This document shows, in pieces, positions 49,190 to 61,499 of a stretch of DNA of 64,000 bases. The position numbers were made by a program, and so were the translations under genes. The stretch lies in NCBI GenBank assembly GCA_019916065.1, contig CM034238.1:39523375-39587374 (forward strand), read 5' to 3'. Numbering within the stretch: the stretch's first letter is position 1; each line of letters starts with the position of its first letter. The notes beneath the pieces were generated by a model. The model ran no database searches and was not told where the DNA came from. It was given only the letters and a program-made list of their open reading frames with translations. This stretch comes from Vitellaria paradoxa (lineage: Eukaryota; Streptophyta; Magnoliopsida; Ericales; Sapotaceae).

Positions 49190-49819
49190 TGTTAGGTGGT
49201 CTTGGACTTATCTTATTTCAAAAAACTACTCATAGGTGAAACTTTCTTTAACACTTATATACTGATCACCAACTCCTTCCACAATCGATGTGGGAACACT
49301 TCAACAATCTTCTCCTTCACACATCAGGTCTTGGGTCAAAAGGAGCGACAAGTCGTTTCCTTTAATGGACTAAGATTGATGATAAACCAACAACCTCCCC
49401 TCATATATCGAGCCTTAGGTTGAAAGGAACGATAACCCGTTTCTCTTGGCAGGTTGAGATTGATGGTAAATTTGAGCTCAAATACCAATTGTTAAGTGAT
49501 TTTAAACCTGTCGCATTCCCAAAACTAACCCATAAGATGATGTTTTCCATCTCACATTGTATACTAATTACTAGTCTCTTCCATAATCGATGTAAGATAT
49601 CCTAACAATCTCTCTTTCCCACATCAAACTCTAACTCGGAGGGAGCAACAACTTATTTCTCTTCGATGGGTTAAAATTGATAGTAAACTTAAATTCTAAT
49701 ACCAGTTGTTGGGTAATCTCGAACCTATTTTATCTCCAAAAGATATCTCATAGGATAAGACTTTCTTTCACATTTATATCATTTATATTGACATAATCAA
49801 TGTGAGAGTACCCCCAACA
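49190..49819 (-). mobile_element. TRIM element with three LTRs and perfect 5-bp TSD
   Basis: LTRs lie at 49190-49306, 49490-49607 and 49707-49819. Each is 113-118 bp, starts TGTT(A/G)(A/G)GT or similar and ends AACA. The two internal parts end in AAATACCAAT and TAATACCAGT. On the minus strand that is ACTGGTATTA, a primer-binding site for initiator Met tRNA next to the LTR. ATAAC flanks both sides (49185-49189 and 49820-49824). There is no coding capacity, as expected for a terminal-repeat retrotransposon in miniature. The LTR-internal-LTR-internal-LTR layout points to recombination between copies. Confidence 0.8.
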
Positions 49820-50829
49820 ATAACATTAATTTTACGCCACAAGTGAAAGAAGTGACATAATTTTAAGTCTTTAATCCAAACACGACCTAGGTAGGTAATA
49901 TAAATCAATCTCTCTTTTTTAAGAGGCATTGCCTATTTGCCTGCCACTTACAATTCACAGGGAAAAAGGCATATTAGAGAGACATGCATATATGATATCC
50001 TCAAGAGCATATCTCACCGAAAGAGAGATGCATGCATGCCAGAGCCCATCAACTTTGGCTCTCTCTCTCTCTCTCTCTCATTATTTCTGTCCCCATTTGT
50101 GTATTCACTATGATCTCAATTTTTGGTCAAATATATTCTTAGGTGTAATCTTAATAATGCGAATGACCATTAATAGGCCACTATTATTTTGTTCAATCAT
50201 CATGAGTACCCCAGAGCGTGCAATGGAGCTGTTAAGACTAATGCATCCCTCCCCCCCCCCCCCAAAAAAAAAATGCTCCTCTCTCTGTGTAACCTGCAAA
50301 TATGATAGTAAAAATAGTTGGCATAAAAGCTTAACAAGTTGGCAATTGCTAGGTTGCTCAGTTACAAATTTCATATAATCAAAAACATTTATAAAAAAAA
50401 AATAATAATAAAGGAAAACTGTCGGAGCCATCACTTTAACCCATCCAAATATCTTATAGTAGCGAGAATGATATTTGTCACATATTCTAACTAAACATTT
50501 TGCAAGAATATCATTTTCTTTATTTAATTGATTGTGTGTGTGAGAGCAAGAAGCTTTCAACTTGAATACTCAAAATTTTAATATTATATGCAAGATTAAG
50601 AGTGCTTTTTCCAATAGAAAATTATTTATTGAATAAATGCTTTCAATTAGAAAGTGCTTACACCTTTCTCATAAATTTACCCGTATCTTATTATAATCTA
50701 TCTATTACCTTCTAATAACAATTATCAGTAACGTATGATTACCCAATGAAATTAGAACATAGATGCTTCTATTTAGAGTTCTATTTAGTATTTATTATAA
50801 AATATATACTTCTTTTCATTATTTTCTAA
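49820..50829. other. No gene seen
   Basis: Holds a (CT)n run at about 50061-50080, a C-run followed by an A-run at 50251-50275, and otherwise AT-rich sequence. The long frames here run through low-complexity DNA on both strands and resemble no protein I know. Confidence 0.5.
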
Positions 50830-51403
50830 TCTATACTATTATATAAAAGAAACACTAGGAGTATTTGGTGAAACCTAAAAATTATGAAACTTCAATTCTG
50901 GTAAATTTTTTTATTTTTTCATTAATACTCTTTAATTTTTCATAATTATTAATATTTTTTTTCATGGAAACAAAAAAATTTTTAGTAATTATCACTTAAT
51001 TAAGTAGATTTAATTTTATATTTTTTTTACTATTCTTTAAATGCTCTTTCTAACTAGTCACTACCTTTAGATTTTTTTAATCTTAAATATCACTTAGTTA
51101 CAAATTATTTACTCAAATGCCATTTACAACCATTTAATATTTTACAAGTTTTAATACTTTTATTTTAACTTTGTTTGGTGATTTATTTTAAGCACCTACT
51201 ACCTTTACATCTTTTATCTTTTTAAAATGCCATTTAGTTATAAATTATTTACTTAAGTACCGTTTAAAATCAACGATTTAATATTTTACAAGTGTTTTAA
51301 TATTTTTGTTTTAAATTTATTTGGTAATTTATTTAAAATTAAAAATAAATATTTACTCGAAAATAAAAAAAATCACACAAATGTTGTGCGTATCCACATT
51401 TAG
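50830..51403 (+). mobile_element. Short Helitron-like element
   Basis: The 5' end is TCTATACTATTATATAAAAG after A, the classic plant Helitron start. The 3' end has a small hairpin CACACAAATGTTGTG, then CGTATCCACATTTAG before T. Inside is an approximately 125-bp tandem duplication (about 51055-51320, with TTTAATATTTTACAAG in both). Confidence 0.5.
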
Positions 51404-51639
51404 TAAAATAAATACTACATATTATATAAATCTAATTAGACTCTTAGACCAAACTCAAATGCTATTTTATTTGTCTCATTTTTTATTGATAGATGAGATA
51501 TAAAAAATTAAAAATTAATAAATTAAAAAGAAAATAAATAACAACTAATAAATATAATTTATTTATTTTTTAACTTATTTTACATTAACTTTAATTTAAG
51601 AAAAACTAAATATTATTAATTATAGAGAGATAGAGAGAG

Positions 51640-53870
51640 AGGGGAGGGGGCTTAGATACAACAGGACCCACACGGGACCATTGAGATGGGCAAGAAGTTT
51701 CTACTTCCCAAAATAGATCCTTAAAAAACTACATTGATACAAAGGAGGGAGGGAGGGAGGGAGAGAATTAGTGATACAAAGAAAATGAAGAAATTAGATA
51801 CTTCTGGTATGTGGAAGTCCGTAGCCACTACTCCGTACTGGGATGCGCACAACGGTTAAGATCACAACAGTTAATTTCATTGAGGCCCATAGCGAGACCC
51901 ACGAGATAGACAAAAAATTTTTACTCTCAGAATCAATCCTCAAAAAAACTTATTCATTAACACAAAGGGGAAAAGAAATGAACCCCCCACCCCACACCCT
52001 CCCCCCCCCCCCAAATCAGAGAGAGAGAGAGAGATTAGACACTTAAGAAATAAAAGGACTGCTAAGGTCAGTTAATTTCGATGTAACCCATAGCAAGACT
52101 CACGAGATGGTAAAAAATTTCACTCCTAGAATAGATTCTAAAAAAAAAAATAAAAAAGGTAAAACTTGTTCATTAATCCAAAGGAGGGGGAAGAAATGAA
52201 CCCAGAGAGAAAGAGGAAAAATTATGAAATTAGATAATTAATAAATAAAAGGACTATCAGGGTCACAACTATTAGTTTCGTTGGAGCCCAGAGTGAGACC
52301 ATTAAGATGAGCAAAATATTTCCACTCTTATGAGATATTTGTCTTGGGGTAACGGAGGATAAATTTTATTAAGATAATTTTTACCTTTTATTACATTAAT
52401 CTGGATGATAAGAGTAATAACTACTTTGGGTTAATAATTATTCCTATATAAAGATAAATTTTTACTCTTAGGAGGAGGTAGGTAATAGGGGGTAATGAAA
52501 AAATTTTATTTTTTTCTCATTAGCTTTGTAAAATATTTATTTACTCTTGTAAAATCTTAAGTAGCGTTCTCCTATAAATAATTATAATTTATTATAAAAT
52601 AATAATTTATTTAATCAAACTAAAATTAATTAATTATTAAATTATTTTATCAAAGTAATATTTCATAAATAATAGTTTATTATTAAAATAATTTATTTTA
52701 TTTCATTAAAATACTACTATTGAAATATTAATTTGTGACTAAAATTATTTATTTTCTCAAATTAAAATTAATGTTTGATAAATAATAATGGATTAAAATA
52801 ATTTGTTTTATTAAAATATTTTATTAAATGAAAATTATGTATCGTAAATAATAATTTACAAGATTATTTATTGTATTAATATAATTTATTAAAATCAATA
52901 ATTTATTTAAATAAACTAAAATTATTTGTTTTATAAATTATTTTATCAAAATAAAAATAATTTTTAACAAATAATAATTCACTATTAAAATTAAATATGA
53001 TTGAAATATTAAATTATTTTTTATAATTAATATTTTTATTTAAAAGTAGATATTTTAATAATATAATATTTTTATTAAAATTAATTATTATTAAAATAAT
53101 AATAATTATGATGAATTATGTTATTATAATATTTTATTAAAATTAGATATTAACTTTTACCCTTGATCCTCATTTCAAATACAATTAATTTTTACTCTTT
53201 CAAAAATTTTAACAATCCAAACATAATAAGTATTACAAAATAATATTTACTCTTTCATTTCAAGTATAAGTACCACAAATTTGTTATCCTAGTAATTATT
53301 ACTAAGATGACAATTATTTTCGTAACTTTTACTATCAAAATTTTGGCCTTGTACCAAAGGTGCCCTTAGGATAAATCCTTTAAAATAATTGTTCGTTATA
53401 CAAATGACGCAAGGGGGTGGGAATGAACCCGAGAGAGAAAGAGAGAAGGAAAATAAAGCGATTAGATATTTAATAAATAAGGAGACCGCTAGTGTTACAA
53501 TTGTTAATTTTAGCAGAACCCACAGTAAGACGAGATACCGAATGAAACGGAGTAGTCTCTCTCTTGACCATGGAGAGGAGAGCGCAAAGAAGAAAACATA
53601 AAGGGATCTTTTCACCAAGGAGGACATTTGGGTGAGAAGACCGACCACTGCATATGCCCCCATTAGTGAAAGAACTTACCTTTCTTTGATCTATCTTCCT
53701 GCTAAGGTCCAACTGTTAATTTTGGCAAAACACACAGGAAGACAAGATGGACAAAAAGTTTATACTCCCAAAATAGATTCTAAAAAAAAAAACTTGTTCA
53801 TTAATACAAAGGAGTAAAGAAATTAATCCCACGGAGAGAGTTAAAGAGAGAGAGAGAGAGTGCTACAAGA
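51640..53870. repeat. Tandem array, ~200-218-bp unit, left part
   Basis: The unit contains GAGACCATTGAGATG.GC, CTCCCAAAATAGATTCT, CATTAATACAAAGGAGG and a GA-rich block. The anchor GAGACC..GAGATG recurs at about 51675, 51893, 52095, 52292, 53525 and 53737. The 1233-bp gap between 52292 and 53525 is one unit plus an insert at about 52333-53360. The array stops at 53870 where a MULE is inserted. Confidence 0.8.
52333..53360. mobile_element. ~1-kb AT-rich insert in the tandem array
   Basis: The sequence is unrelated to the array, very AT-rich (many AATAATTTATTAAAAT phrases) and non-coding. The right edge contains AAGGGCACCTTTGGTACAA on the minus strand, which looks like a transposon end. A matching left end is not obvious. 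Confidence 0.45.
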
Positions 53871-54099
53871 GACTTTTTTACCTGAAAGTGGACATCTCTC
53901 CCACTTTTTACCATAATACAGACCCCAAAAAATTATTTACCAAAAGAGGGGAAAAAATGTCAATATATTGACGCTTTCATAGTCAGTGCCTTAACCATTT
54001 CAGAAGGTGAAAAATTTAAAAGGAAAACGTCAGCAGAATCAACGCTTTTTAGAAAGCGTCGTTACCACCGATGATTTCTAGTTCGTATCCTCTTCTTCA

Positions 54100-54540
54100 T
54101 TTCAAGACGCCAACTACAGATGCGAATGTGCTTGGCCAGCATCAATCGACCCTTGACCTCATGCCCGCACGCATACGTAGAAGCTCTCCGTCTCCAAGCC
54201 CGTCCCAAGAAGCCCGTTTGTGTTTAATCCCTTGATTTTGTCGACACCCGGATCAAGCGCTTCTCGAGTTTCAGAGAGCCCGTCTCTCAATTCTACGACA
54301 AGAATGAGTTTTCATGAGAAGGTGAGGAGGAAGAAAGGAAGGATGGGTTTCGGGTTCATAATGACGAGGTTGATTCTGGACTTGAGTTTGATTTTCTCAG
54401 CAGAATTCGGACTTTATTGGTTGGATTTCGGGGTTCTAATGCCCGGGTTGTCACCGAGAATAGTGAGGAATCTGAGTGAGAAATCGTGGGTTTTACAAAA
54501 TGCGAATGAAAAATTGGAATTTCTACGGTGAGAGATCAAG
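54100..54540 (+). other. Gene-like segment inside the MULE, unidentified
   Basis: This segment between the left end and the transposase is less AT-rich. One frame reads DFVDTRIKRFSSFREPVSQF then YDKNEFS. Another (54220-54531) is open for 103 codons. Neither is a transposase domain I know. It could be a captured host gene piece, as Pack-MULEs carry, or an untranslated leader. The rest up to 56360 (55400-56300) is AT-rich and non-coding. Confidence 0.35.
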
Positions 54541-56359
54541 GGTCTAGCGAATGGAAAGTCTCATGATTGCAGCTCTTGTGATTCTGCATGGCAAGTCAGT
54601 CAGGTGTCCACTTAATTACCCAAAAAAAACAAAAAACAAAAAGTCAGTCAGGTGTCCAATCATTTGCTTCTACCACAAATCTTACTTTTATCTTTGTTCC
54701 TGTTCAAAACCCGTCCTTTTTTTTTTTCAACATCTGTTGTTTTGATATGAATATATGACCAAGAATTATATATGAATATGTAGGCTGATTTGCTATTCTG
54801 TTCGCGTTGTACGACAGAAATCGTCAATTGTATTGACGCTTTCTTTGAAAAGCGTTAATTTTATTTATGTTTTCTTTTCGATAAGTATTAACATTTTTAA
54901 TAACATTTTGTAAGTTTTCATTTCAGGGTAAGAAACTTAAGTACAAGTTACGTTTTCATTTAAAAACGTAAACCCCATTGACGTTTTCCTTCGCACACGC
55001 CAGTGACGATTCGCACACGCAAATGTAGATTTCTACTCAAATCCCACCAACTCCAGCTCTTTGCCCCTCTTCTCCTATACTTCAGTTCAGTCGTGCTTAA
55101 ATGGTTGACTATCAAAGCTCAACCTCTGTATCAGCGCCCGTCGTAACTCTTTCCGGTGTTCTCCGTCAACGTCGACTTCATTAAAGCTTGAGGTTCAAAA
55201 CTCATTCAACCCACAACGGTTAGATTTCATACATGTGAGTTATATATATACATATACGGCTCCAAATCTATACAAATATATTTGTAAACATACATATATA
55301 CATACGCTATTACATGCACTACTACATTTCTTCAATCACTCATTTAACTAAGTTAGGGCAGTGCTTCATTTACAGGTAATTTATGATTTTGAATTGTGTT
55401 GTTTGATTTTCTAATTTTGAGTTTTGTTTTTTTAGTATTGATTCTGTTTTGTTTGTGTGGAGTATGATTTTAGTTTGAATCAAATGGAGTTAAATTAAAT
55501 TATTTGTCTGATTTCTAATTTGTTTTGATTTCATGAACTTGTTTGGATTTTTTACTGTGCAAGTCATATGCAATTTTGTATGTGTATCTTGAAAATTATA
55601 AAGTGAACATTATAAGTAAAAAAAAATTGATTGATGATTATTACAAAGTTAAAATTACAAATGAAAAAATTTGATTGATGAAATTTACAAAGTGAAAATT
55701 ATGTTATTCATTTAGGTTAATGCTTTTTGGGTCTGTTTAGTAACATTTATATATATATTTTTAATCTATGCTTAACTATTTTTATTTTTAATTATTTCTT
55801 TTTAGTTTTCATTTTTTCATTCAAAATAAAAACAAAAATATATTTGGTAATGCAATTTCATTTACAATAATTAACTTTATTTTAACGAAATATTTAATTT
55901 TATTAGTTTCTTATAAATTAATTGAATTTAATAAAATATATTTCATATTTATTTAATTAATTAATTTCATAAAATATATTTAAATTAACTGAATAGATGT
56001 TATAAAATGTTTTATTTTCAATAATAATTATTTTTAATAAAGTATATTAATAAATAACATAATTTAATAATAAATTACTATTTTGATTTTTAAATTAATT
56101 TAATAAAACATTTTCATAAATAATAAAATTTAAGAGGTAATTATTACGTAACACAGGCGGTGGAGTGCATTTAATATTTTTTACAATTATACAAAGGTAT
56201 ATTTAATGTAAAATTAGAAGCTTGATATTAATATGCAAAAACAGTTATATTTGTATCTAAAATTAAGAACTTATTTCAGAGACTTACTATGTCATCCATT
56301 GATATGATGAGATATCTCAAAAACGGATTTCTTTATTTTGTTTTTGGGGAGGAAACATT

Positions 56360-58830
56360 ATCAACACAGATGACGCAGGATATGACAGACAGTTTCAACG
56401 TGTTATCAAAATTAGTCGTGATTACACATTGTCGATGTTAATGGCGAAACTCTACAATATTGTCAACGTTGATCCAGCATAGTGGAAGTTAAGTAACATG
56501 TCGATATCCAATTTTTGGTAGTGCCAATCAAATATTTAACAGGCCTTTACCTTTGGTGGATGATAACAAAATGGAAACAATGTTTGATGTAGTAGACAAT
56601 TTAAAACGCAACCACTATGATGTTTTCCTAGAGTTAGAATTGACAACCAGTTTAGTAGCTAGCAATGATGGTGGAGTCTTAATTCAAGAATATCGAACGG
56701 ATGATCTGCCACATAGTTCTAACACAAAAATTCCCTCAACAACTATTCATCTAAGGCCTGAGCACTATACATCTCCCTCTTCACCAAGGTTAGACCAATA
56801 TATGGACTCCAAACATCAGCCCAGTTCTGGCCTTGTTCGTGAATATGTAGAGGAGTTAGATAGGTCGTGGGATTACATATCCAAGATCACCAGTTCAATG
56901 ATAGAAGTCTCTTCCTTGACGAAGATAAGACCGAAGCACTAGAGTTGAATAAGATGGAAAACTTAATTGAAGAGCCATCAAACGCTCAGGTAACCCAAGA
57001 AACCGAAGGCCGGCGAATGCATGAGCAATGTTTGAAAATTTTAATTCAGTTGAATTGGAAGACAATGCATCTTCTTGAGCCCCTTCACTTTGACGTCGAA
57101 TGTGGAATCCTGAGACTGAGGATCCTTGCATTAGTCAAATATTCAAAAATAAAGTTCAACTTGTTCATTCAATGAAATCGTATTCTGTCAGAACAAACTA
57201 ACAATTTTTTACTGTTGAGTCGAACAAGAAAAGTTGGGTGGTGGAGTACCCAAAGCCGAAAGAAGGCCAGTGGAAGTGGTGTATTCGAGCAACTAAACTA
57301 AGTGGCCACGGGTTATTCGAAATAACCAAATATGAAGGGCCACACACATGCATTTATGCACGTTTGAATGAAGACCATGACCAGCTTGACTCAAACTTTC
57401 TTGTTGGCCTAATCATCCATTTGGTCAACTCGAATCTTGATGTACCTGTTGTCCTATTGCAAGCTGAGTTAAAAGATCATTACAAGTACATAGTCTCGTA
57501 TCGGAAGACTTGGATAGTGAAACAAAAGGCAATTATGAAGATATTCGAGGATTGGGAGCAATCCTACTTAATGTTGCTAAAGTTTATGAATGTTGTCCAG
57601 TTGTATAACCTGGGCACGATTGTTCACTATAAGTATTACCCTTATATGGGTGGTGGTCAACATGTCCTTAAGTATGTATTCTGGAACTTTAAGCCTTCCA
57701 TAGATGGTTTCACATGTTGTTGTCCTATGGTATCAATTGATGGCACACATCTATATAGGAAGTACACAGGAAAGCTACTCATATCTATGGCATCAAATGT
57801 TAACATGTAAATTTTTTCACTTGCATTTGCTATAGTGGACACTAAGGATTATGACAGTTGGAAGTACTTTTTTAGGATACTAAGGATGCATATTTGTCTA
57901 GGTCGACAATTATGCCTATTTCTGATCATCATAAAGCCCTGTTGCAGCAACTGCATCCCCTCAATCTGGTTGGGCCAACTCATTTCACTGCTTTTGCTTA
58001 AGACATATCGAAACCCATTTCAGGAAAAGTGTCACGAGTAAATAATTGATTGACTTGTTCGGGTAAGCAAAAAAAGCATCTCAGGTGTGAAAGTTTAACG
58101 AGACGATGGATTTAATAAAGCTTATTAATGAAAAAGCTTAGAAATAACTAATTGATATTCTAAAAAACAAAAAAATGGACATATTGTTATGGTGGGTTAC
58201 ATATATATAAAATTATGACAACCAATATGTCTAAGTGCTTCAACAACGTACTAAGAGGGGCTAGGAGCTTACCTATAACTGCAACAGTGCAGTTGACATT
58301 TTACAAACTAGTTTCATACTTCCACCAATGCCATATGATTGCAACAAATGCGAGAAATAATAGGGTAAGGGTCAGTCCCCATGTGCAAGCACTTCTGTTG
58401 GATTACCAAAAGATGGCACTCCCTCATCAAGTCACCGAGTTTAATCATATCACTGGAGTATGTGAGGTCATAACAGGTGCCCAACTAAATGGAGGATCCA
58501 ACAAGCAAATTGTTAGACTGAAGGATGGGCATTGAAGTTCAAGGAAGTGGGACGTATTGTGGCTTCCTTGTTTGCATGTCATAGTAGTGTGTGAGAGAAA
58601 ACACATCGACTAGATGCAGTTTGTTAGAAGCGAGTATTCCATGCAAGCATATATAAGCGAATATGCTTTAGAATTTCAACTGTTGGAGCATGAGAACTAT
58701 TAGAATACAGTTGAAACCCTATTTTTCATCCCTAATCCTAACCTTGCTCGCCATATACGCCGACCTAATTCAACCAGGTTGAAGAATTAGATGGATGAGT
58801 CAAAAAGGGAGTCTAAAATACACTATAGTC
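56360..58830 (+). pseudogene. MULE (MuDR-type) transposase, copy A
   Basis: Parts in order: an N-terminal region with RPLPLVDDNKMETMFDVV (about 56540). A zinc-binding DNA-binding domain follows in 57238-57810 (WKWCIRATKL, ITKYEGPHTC, DHDQLDSNF). Next come YRKTWIVKQKAI and SIDGTHLY with the first catalytic Asp (57739-57741), then FSLAFAIVD. After a frameshift comes SDHHKALLQQL with the second Asp, then HCFCLRHIETHF. In 58215-58535, TTNMSKCFNNVLRGARSLP has Lys (58233-58235) where the catalytic Glu normally stands. A SWIM-like remnant (RKWDVLWLPCLHVIVVC, first Cys lost) and a zinc-knuckle remnant (CKQQGHN, stop, RKC) follow. Stops and shifts make it inactive. It would have cut and joined the element's ends. 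Confidence 0.88.
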
Positions 58831-59138
58831 TGTGCAAACAACAAGGTCACAATTAGCGCAAGTGTGCATCAAGGGCATCGTCATTATCATCATCAAGATC
58901 CCTACTATTGTTCCATTAACTATTATTTATTGTTCCTTCAACAATGTAGTTTTTTTATATAATAAAAACAAGTCAACTATTTCTGTCAAATGTTCTCACT
59001 TATTTATGTCATTGACTGTGGTTTCAGGTACTTTTCAATAGTGTAACTTTTTTTATATTTTAGAATAAAAATGGGTCAATTGTTCATCTCAATTATTCTA
59101 ACTTAATTGTCATAAACACTAGATGCTTCACACTATTA

Positions 59139-61480
59139 TTGGCTCGTTATTGCAATTATATGTCTCGTGCACGGGAGTTTTTGGATCCTGGGCTAGATGA
59201 TCCAGTTGTACTCCACTCACAGGTGGAGCATCAGTCTAATGACATTTGGCAGGCCCCTGTTAGGGTAATTATCAGTTTGATTTATTTATTTAATTTATAT
59301 AAATTGTTAAAATGTTTGATTAGATATTAGATATAAAATGTAAAAAAATTTTGTGGTAGTACGAGTATGTTTTGCGATACTAATGTATCCACAATTCACT
59401 ACGAGATATATCGAGCCCCTTAGGATCCTCAGGTGTTATAGTACGTTTTTAGGGCAGGTTTCTATGGCCTTTATAGGATCGGAGCTATGCATTTATATTG
59501 GCTATTGCTTACAGCGCTGATTGAGAGGTGGCAGACAGACACACATTCATTCCACCTCCAGTCAGGGAATGTACAATAAACCTCCAGGATGTTGAGGTGA
59601 TCTTAAGATGACGTTCAATAGGGATGCCATTACGGCCAGGGACTACACTCATACAATTCCCTAATGACAGGCTATGTGCTAAGAGCTTTTAGGGTTGACA
59701 CCTCTGGTTGATGCTATATAGGGTAGTCGACTTAAGATTGCTTGGCTAGTTGATCATTTCTATTTTTTGCTAGATGGAGGCACTGATGCACAAGTCCAAT
59801 GCCATGCCGTGCTATTATTCTTATCATTATTAGCTCCTATCTTTTATCAGATAAATTAGGTAGTTTGGTGAAGCTTATGTACCTATCCTTGCTTCGAGAT
59901 TTCAACGAGTGTAGTAGGGGTGTATAGAGGGTAGTTGGTTTGGCTTGCCTTTATAGAGAGATGTGCCGAGCCTCTACCACTCGGGTGAAGGGACTTGCAG
60001 GGCCCCTAGGCATACTACAAATATTAAAAGTTTATTTAAGTTCCATGTTTTAATTTAAGTTTAAATATGTTTCAAGTTTCATTTCAAGTTTAAACTTAGA
60101 TAATTTGAGTTTTATATTGCTTACAGGTGTGGGCACATGAGCACTTGTCGCAGTTCTGTCTAGTCATCAAACAACCACATCCTCCTTTTATTATACCAAC
60201 TGGGTTTGATTTACCAGGGAACCCATTGGGATACAAATGGAAGGGGATCCTAGACTTGACACATGCACGGCCACTTAGAGATTGAATGGAACAGTTACAA
60301 CTAATGAGAGAGGAGCAGATGACATGATGTCCCTACCCTGAGTCTATCTTCTCAAGGCTGCCAGCATACTGCCAGTCTGGTGTGGGTGTGTGGTGGTCGA
60401 TTTGCCCACTGATTTGCTATGAACTTGTGGAGTACCATCTGCCAGTTAGGGTGATGCAATAGTTAATGGGCTACGCCAAGTAATACTGTTAGATTTTGAT
60501 GCTGATCGCCTCTTACACGCTATTAATAGGCAAGGTCAATCTGATGTGAGTTGGCATTTGTACCATAGTGTAAACTTGGCCAGGTGGGATAGATGGGACC
60601 AAAACTATGGTTCAGGGGGAGCTATTTGTGGGGCATTTGGTTCGATGACCCCTACTTAAAGTGGTATAGGACTGTGACTCGGCGCGTTATTACACTTTCG
60701 ATTACGATACCGCCAGTAGCGTCGCAACCTGTGGCAGCATATCGAACTATTTTGATACATTATTAAAACTCAAGTAACATATTTGTTTATTAATTAATGT
60801 TTGCTAATAGGTGGATTACCTATATTCATTTTGATAAATTGCAACTTAACATTATCGTGCGTGGATATCATGTCACTGAGGCTGCACTGCATGATATGGA
60901 CCACGATGGTCTTATTTAGGCGATAGAGCAGATACACCAACTTCTTGGATTATTAGCTAGTGCTGTAGATCAAGAAGAGCGATTGCATTGTTCCATTGAC
61001 CATAATAAGGTAGCCCAGGCGTCTCAGGTAGGTCCATCACACCCCCACCCGCTCAGCAACACTGTCGTCGTCACAGAGAAGATGGTATGACATATGGTCC
61101 ATCACAGCCCCCACCGCACGAAGATGGCACCTTATCACCAGTACCTGACATCCCCCACCATAATTCGAGCCATCAGAAACAGTCCATAAGATAGAGTCTT
61201 TTCATACCCCACCGAATACGCACCCTTCAGATACAATAATTGCTCTCAGATCTCTACCACAACTAATTCATTTCGAGCACCTCCAGTGGTGCTAGGAGCA
61301 TCCGGTGGTGAGTACAGTTCACATGCACCCGATGCCCGTGATGATTATTGGACCAACATGCTACAGATCGACCCGACCACATTAGATGCAATTATCGGAC
61401 CGCCATATTCATTGCCTACAGATCCACTCATCATAGAGACACAAAAGTCTGTGATTGCACTCTATGCTCTGGTCAAGTAG
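59139..61480 (+). pseudogene. Plant mobile domain (PMD) gene of the MULE, copy A
   Basis: The first exon (to about 59263) has REFLDPGLDDPVVLHSQVEH, then QSNDIWQAPVR, and ends at a good donor (AGG|GTAATT). The next block after an intron reads LIERWQTDTHSFHL and an ECTINLQDVEVI-like stretch near 59520-59610. GSLVKLMYLSLLRDFNE (59860) and LACLYREMC (59945) follow. A third block from 60128 reads VWAHEHLSQFC, then FDLPGNPLGYKWKG, LPAYC and VEYHLPVRVM (60440). These are PMD signatures, as in MAIN/MAIL proteins. Stops and shifts are present. A proline/serine-rich tail runs to 61480. The role in transposition is not established. Confidence 0.82.
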
Positions 61481-61499
61481 TATACGCGAAGGCCACTAC

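Noticed and set aside
49190..49605. Two neighbouring ORFs MVLDLSYFKK and MKGTITRFSW
   Set aside because: They read through LTR and internal parts of the TRIM element.
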